From Ardenticatenaceae bacterium (GTDB taxonomy: Bacteria > Chloroflexota > Anaerolineae > Promineifilales > Promineifilaceae): a stretch of 16,241 nucleotides of DNA. The position numbers and the translations under genes are program-made. Location of the stretch: contig JACKBT010000067.1 in assembly GCA_020634415.1 (NCBI GenBank), positions 1-16,241 on the forward strand, given 5' to 3'. This document shows, piece by piece, positions 14,303 through 16,241 of this stretch (positions within the stretch are counted from its first letter, which is position 1; each line of letters begins with the position of its first letter). The notes beneath the pieces were generated by a model that worked only from the letters and a program-made list of their open reading frames with translations, made no database searches and had not been told where the DNA came from.

Positions 14303-14686
14303 ATGCCATATTACGATTACATTTGCAAGAGCTGCCATAAGGGCAGCCGCCTGTTTTTTACCTATGCGGAGTACGGCACGAAGGAGCCGATATGCCGTCA
14401 CTGCCAGAGTAAGGATTTGCAGCGGCGCATTGGCCGAGTGGCGTTGGGCAAGTCGGAAGATGCGCGGATGGATTCGATGATGGATGAGTCGGCGCTGGCG
14501 GGGTTGGATGAGGAGGACCCGCGGGAGATCGGCCGTTTTATGCGTAAGATGAGCCGGGATATGGGCGAGGATATGGGTGAGGAGTTTAATGAGGTGGTGG
14601 ATCGCCTGGAGAAGGGGCAGTCGCCAGAGGATATTGAGGCAGCGATGCCTGATTTAGCCAGTGGTGGAGATGATGGGTTTGTGTAA
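14303..14686 (+). CDS. FmdB-type zinc-ribbon protein
   Basis: 127 aa. Residues 1-40 are the FmdB/CxxC_CxxC zinc ribbon: MPYYDYICKSCHKGSRLFFT with Cys8/Cys11 and ICRHCQSKDLQRRI with Cys31/Cys34. The four cysteines probably bind one zinc. The tail (50-127) is acidic and Met/Asp-rich (MDSMMDESALAGLDEEDP, then FMRKMSRDMGEDMGEEFNEV) and predicted helical, as in longer family members. The family was named for a putative regulator of formamidase expression, but its role is unknown in most bacteria. The ribosome-binding site AGGAG (14294-14298) is 4 bases from the ATG. The TAA stop (14684-14686) overlaps a copy of ACGGCCGT. Confidence 0.85.
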   Translation: MPYYDYICKSCHKGSRLFFTYAEYGTKEPICRHCQSKDLQRRIGRVALGKSEDARMDSMMDESALAGLDEEDPREIGRFMRKMSRDMGEDMGEEFNEVVDRLEKGQSPEDIEAAMPDLASGGDDGFV

Positions 14687-14715
14687 CGGCCGTTGAGCCG
14701 CGACATTAGGCCAGA

Positions 14716-14750
14716 TGCCAGTTGGCAGGGGCGGGCCTTGTGCCCGCCCC
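14716..14750 (+). terminator. GC-rich hairpin pair after the zinc-ribbon gene
   Basis: A small hairpin, TGCCA/TGGCA (14716-14720 and 14723-14727), is followed directly by GGGGCGGGC (14728-14736) pairing with GCCCGCCCC (14742-14750) around CTTGT. The 9-bp GC-only stem is 42 bases after the stop. No U-tract follows, so it is either a factor-dependent end or a REP-like sequence. Confidence 0.5.
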
Positions 14751-14788
14751 CGCATTACCCCCCCCAAAAAAAGTACCCAAAATTGAAT

Positions 14789-14859
14789 CTGTAGGCGCGG
14801 TTTCTTACCACATTTTAGGCCATCTGTTTTCAGATGCGGTGGGAATAACGCGCCTACAG
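14789..14859. repeat. 71-bp nested palindrome
   Basis: CTGTAGGCGCG (14789-14799) and CGCGCCTACAG (14849-14859) are perfect inverted repeats. Inside them CATCTG (14821-14826) pairs with CAGATG (14831-14836) around TTTT, and TTACCAC at 14805-14811 can partly pair with GTGGGAATAA. The whole segment can fold as one long arm. It has no open frame and lies upstream of the CSLREA protein gene. It has the same build (outer arms plus separate inner hairpin) as the composite elements elsewhere but a different sequence. Confidence 0.7.
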
Positions 14860-14939
14860 GGAGCAAGCGGCCGTTTGCCTGTTGGGGACGTTTTGGGGAC
14901 GGAGGCTGTGTATAAAGCCCGCCATATCAGATATTGACA

Positions 14940-14945
14940 AAGGAG
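14940..14945 (+). promoter_or_regulatory. Ribosome-binding site deciding a GTG start
   Basis: AAGGAG lies 6 bases upstream of GTG 14952. The first in-frame ATGs (14964, 14979) lie inside the signal peptide and have no such site, so GTG is preferred. Confidence 0.8.
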
Positions 14946-14951
14946 TGTATT

Positions 14952-16241
14952 GTGAAACGTTTAATGATTCTTATTTTTATGGGATTAATTTTGGGCGGGC
15001 TGGGGCTGATGGTGAACCATGTGGCGGCTGGTGGCAGTACGATTGTGGTGACAACAACGGCCGATGTAGATGTGAATATAGACGGGCAATGTTCCCTGCG
15101 CGAGGCCATTATTGCCGCTAATACCAATACGCCTTCCGGCATTGTGCTGGGAGAATGCCCGGCAGGTTCAGACACGAGTGAAGATTTTATTGTGCTGACC
15201 AGCGGCGAGAGCTACACCCTGGCGATTGCGGGTAAGGACGAAGACGCCGGCCTGACGGGTGATCTGGATATTGTGGATGATATTGACAGTGAGATTTTGG
15301 CCGATGTGGTGATCATAACTGATGAGGCGGGGCAGGCGACGATTGATGGTGCGGGCGTAGACCGTGTGCTGCATTTATTGGGGGCGCGGGTGCGGCTGGA
15401 TAATTTGGTGGTGCGCGGTGGCAATCCTGGCGCGGCCAGTGGTGGCGGTGTGCTGAATGAATCAGGACATCTGGCCGTGAGTGACAGCCAAATCATCCTC
15501 AATGAATCCAGTTTGGGTGGTGGTATTGCGAGTAAGGAAGGTGAGCTGCGGCTGACGGATGTGATTGTGCGGATTAATGTGGCGACGCAGGGCGGTGGTT
15601 TGGGTTTGGTGGGGAATACGGCCGTTTCCCTTAACAACAGCGACATTACCTTAAACACAGCCAATGAAGGCGGCGGTATTTATGCCGATGCTGCCAACGG
15701 GGCCATCACGATTGAGGGTGGTTCGGTGAGCAATAACGGCACGGCCAGCGGTGCAGGTGGCGGCTTATATGTAGCCAGCAGCAGTCCCGTAACGATTGAC
15801 CAGACATCTATCAGTGAGAATGAGACGACTAGTGGTGTGGAAGTGGGGCATGGCGCGGGCATTTACATGGGGGATGCGGCCAGTATGCTGCATGTGCGTA
15901 ATGCGTCTATTGAGCAAAATACGGCTGATGCCTTTGGCGGCGGCATTTTTAGTCATGGGACGGTGGTGATGACGCGCACGATGGTGATGTCGAATACGGC
16001 CGTTTCCGGCGGCGGTGTTCACATCAGCGAAGGCCAGCAGATAACTGTGACCAGTTCCGGGTTTGTGCATAATGCGGCAATGGGGAACGCAGGCGGGGGC
16101 ATTATGGCGGCCAAAGCCAGTCTGGTTGCCAGTACCGTAAGCCAAAACAGTGCTGTGGTGGGCGCGGGCATCTATGCGGATGAACTCACAGCCACCTACG
16201 TGGAGTTTGTGAATAACCGGGCCGATAGCTGGGGTGGGGCA
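14952..16241 (+). CDS. Exported CSLREA/beta-helix surface protein, 5' part
   Basis: 430 codons from GTG 14952 run without a stop off the right edge. The start KRLMILIFMGLILGGLGLM is a signal peptide, with probable cleavage after HVAA (about residue 28). It is followed by TIVVTTTADVDVNIDGQCSLREAIIAAN, whose CSLREA hexapeptide defines the N-terminal module of many secreted bacterial repeat proteins. From about residue 155 the chain consists of irregular repeats of about 20-30 residues with GGGI/GGGL/GGGV and N-T-A/N-N/N-S-A turns (NTANEGGGIYA, NTADAFGGGIFS, NTAVSGGGVHI, NSAVVGAGIYA). This is typical of right-handed beta-helix proteins and similar to the GGxI repeats of chlamydial Pmp proteins. 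It is likely a cell-surface or secreted adhesin-like or carbohydrate-facing protein; no catalytic site is evident. The C-terminal anchor is outside the window. Confidence 0.87.
   Translation, partial: MKRLMILIFMGLILGGLGLMVNHVAAGGSTIVVTTTADVDVNIDGQCSLREAIIAANTNTPSGIVLGECPAGSDTSEDFIVLTSGESYTLAIAGKDEDAGLTGDLDIVDDIDSEILADVVIITDEAGQATIDGAGVDRVLHLLGARVRLDNLVVRGGNPGAASGGGVLNESGHLAVSDSQIILNESSLGGGIASKEGELRLTDVIVRINVATQGGGLGLVGNTAVSLNNSDITLNTANEGGGIYADAANGAITIEGGSVSNNGTASGAGGGLYVASSSPVTIDQTSISENETTSGVEVGHGAGIYMGDAASMLHVRNASIEQNTADAFGGGIFSHGTVVMTRTMVMSNTAVSGGGVHISEGQQITVTSSGFVHNAAMGNAGGGIMAAKASLVASTVSQNSAVVGAGIYADELTATYVEFVNNRADSWGGA

Larger units (their letters stand above)
744..16003. repeat. Dispersed ACGGCCGT palindrome (HIP1-like), at least 28 copies
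   Basis: Perfect copies begin at 744, 1169, 1656, 2031, 2524, 2815, 3342, 3595, 4214, 4768, 5799, 7381, 8146, 8380, 8710, 9035, 9374, 9486, 11157, 12223, 12343, 12412, 12884, 13253, 14214, 14686, 15618 and 15996. Several extend to the 10-bp palindrome AACGGCCGTT (743, 3341, 3594, 4767, 11156, 12342, 14685). Near-copies AACGGCCGA/C/G occur at about 845, 1441, 2261, 2895, 4851, 5708, 7018, 13174 and 15056. Copies are in genes of both orientations and rarely between genes. The 8-mer is expected about 0.25 times by chance in this length. Confidence 0.9.

Noticed and set aside
14934..14939. Perfect TTGACA hexamer as a -35 box
   Set aside because: It touches the ribosome-binding site at 14940. A matching -10 would fall inside the coding sequence and none is present.

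Overview
The window looks like a chromosomal segment of an uncultured bacterium, most plausibly a member of the Chloroflexota (Anaerolineae-like). That placement is an inference. It rests on the mixture of lipoproteins, a CSLREA-type beta-helix surface protein, an LctP permease, glutaryl-CoA dehydrogenase, and intergenic spaces packed with small palindromic repeats. No rRNA, tRNA, CRISPR array, integrase, transposase or phage gene was seen. Base composition and codon use look uniform, so there is no obvious island.

Layout: (1) The left edge holds the 5' part of a ferritin-like di-iron protein gene on the minus strand. It is followed by about 270 bp of non-coding DNA. (2) 699-3493 is a compact plus-strand run of four genes: a glycine-zipper general-stress protein (DUF1269-like), an MscS-type mechanosensitive channel that overlaps it by one base, a double PRC-barrel protein and a calcineurin-like phosphoesterase. 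A 17-bp tandem repeat covers the phosphoesterase stop codon. A YeiW/YkgJ-like cysteine-cluster protein (to 3900) and a 451-aa lipoprotein (4042-5397) follow on the same strand. Together this reads as an envelope and stress-response neighbourhood. (3) 5464-11374 is a minus-strand block: glutaryl-CoA dehydrogenase, a soluble PAS-GAF histidine kinase without a response regulator beside it, an unrecognised 237-aa protein, and a 691-aa lipoprotein made of three tandem DsbA-like domains. (4) 11785-13335 is an LctP-family lactate permease on the plus strand. (5) Guanylate kinase (minus) and an FmdB-type zinc-ribbon protein (plus) diverge from a 58-bp spacer. (6) The right edge holds the first 430 codons of an exported CSLREA/beta-helix protein with Gly-Gly-Gly repeats; it runs off the window.

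The most striking structure is at DNA level. The perfect palindrome ACGGCCGT occurs at least 28 times in 16.2 kb, about 0.25 expected by chance. It lies in genes on both strands and in all three reading frames, so it behaves like the cyanobacterial HIP1 element rather than a protein motif. In addition, several families of small intergenic hairpins are present. One has a roughly 36-bp core seen three times, each time enclosed by a different outer inverted repeat. A second is a TAATGGGG/CCCCATTA hairpin family. A third is an isolated 17-bp perfect inverted repeat upstream of the permease.
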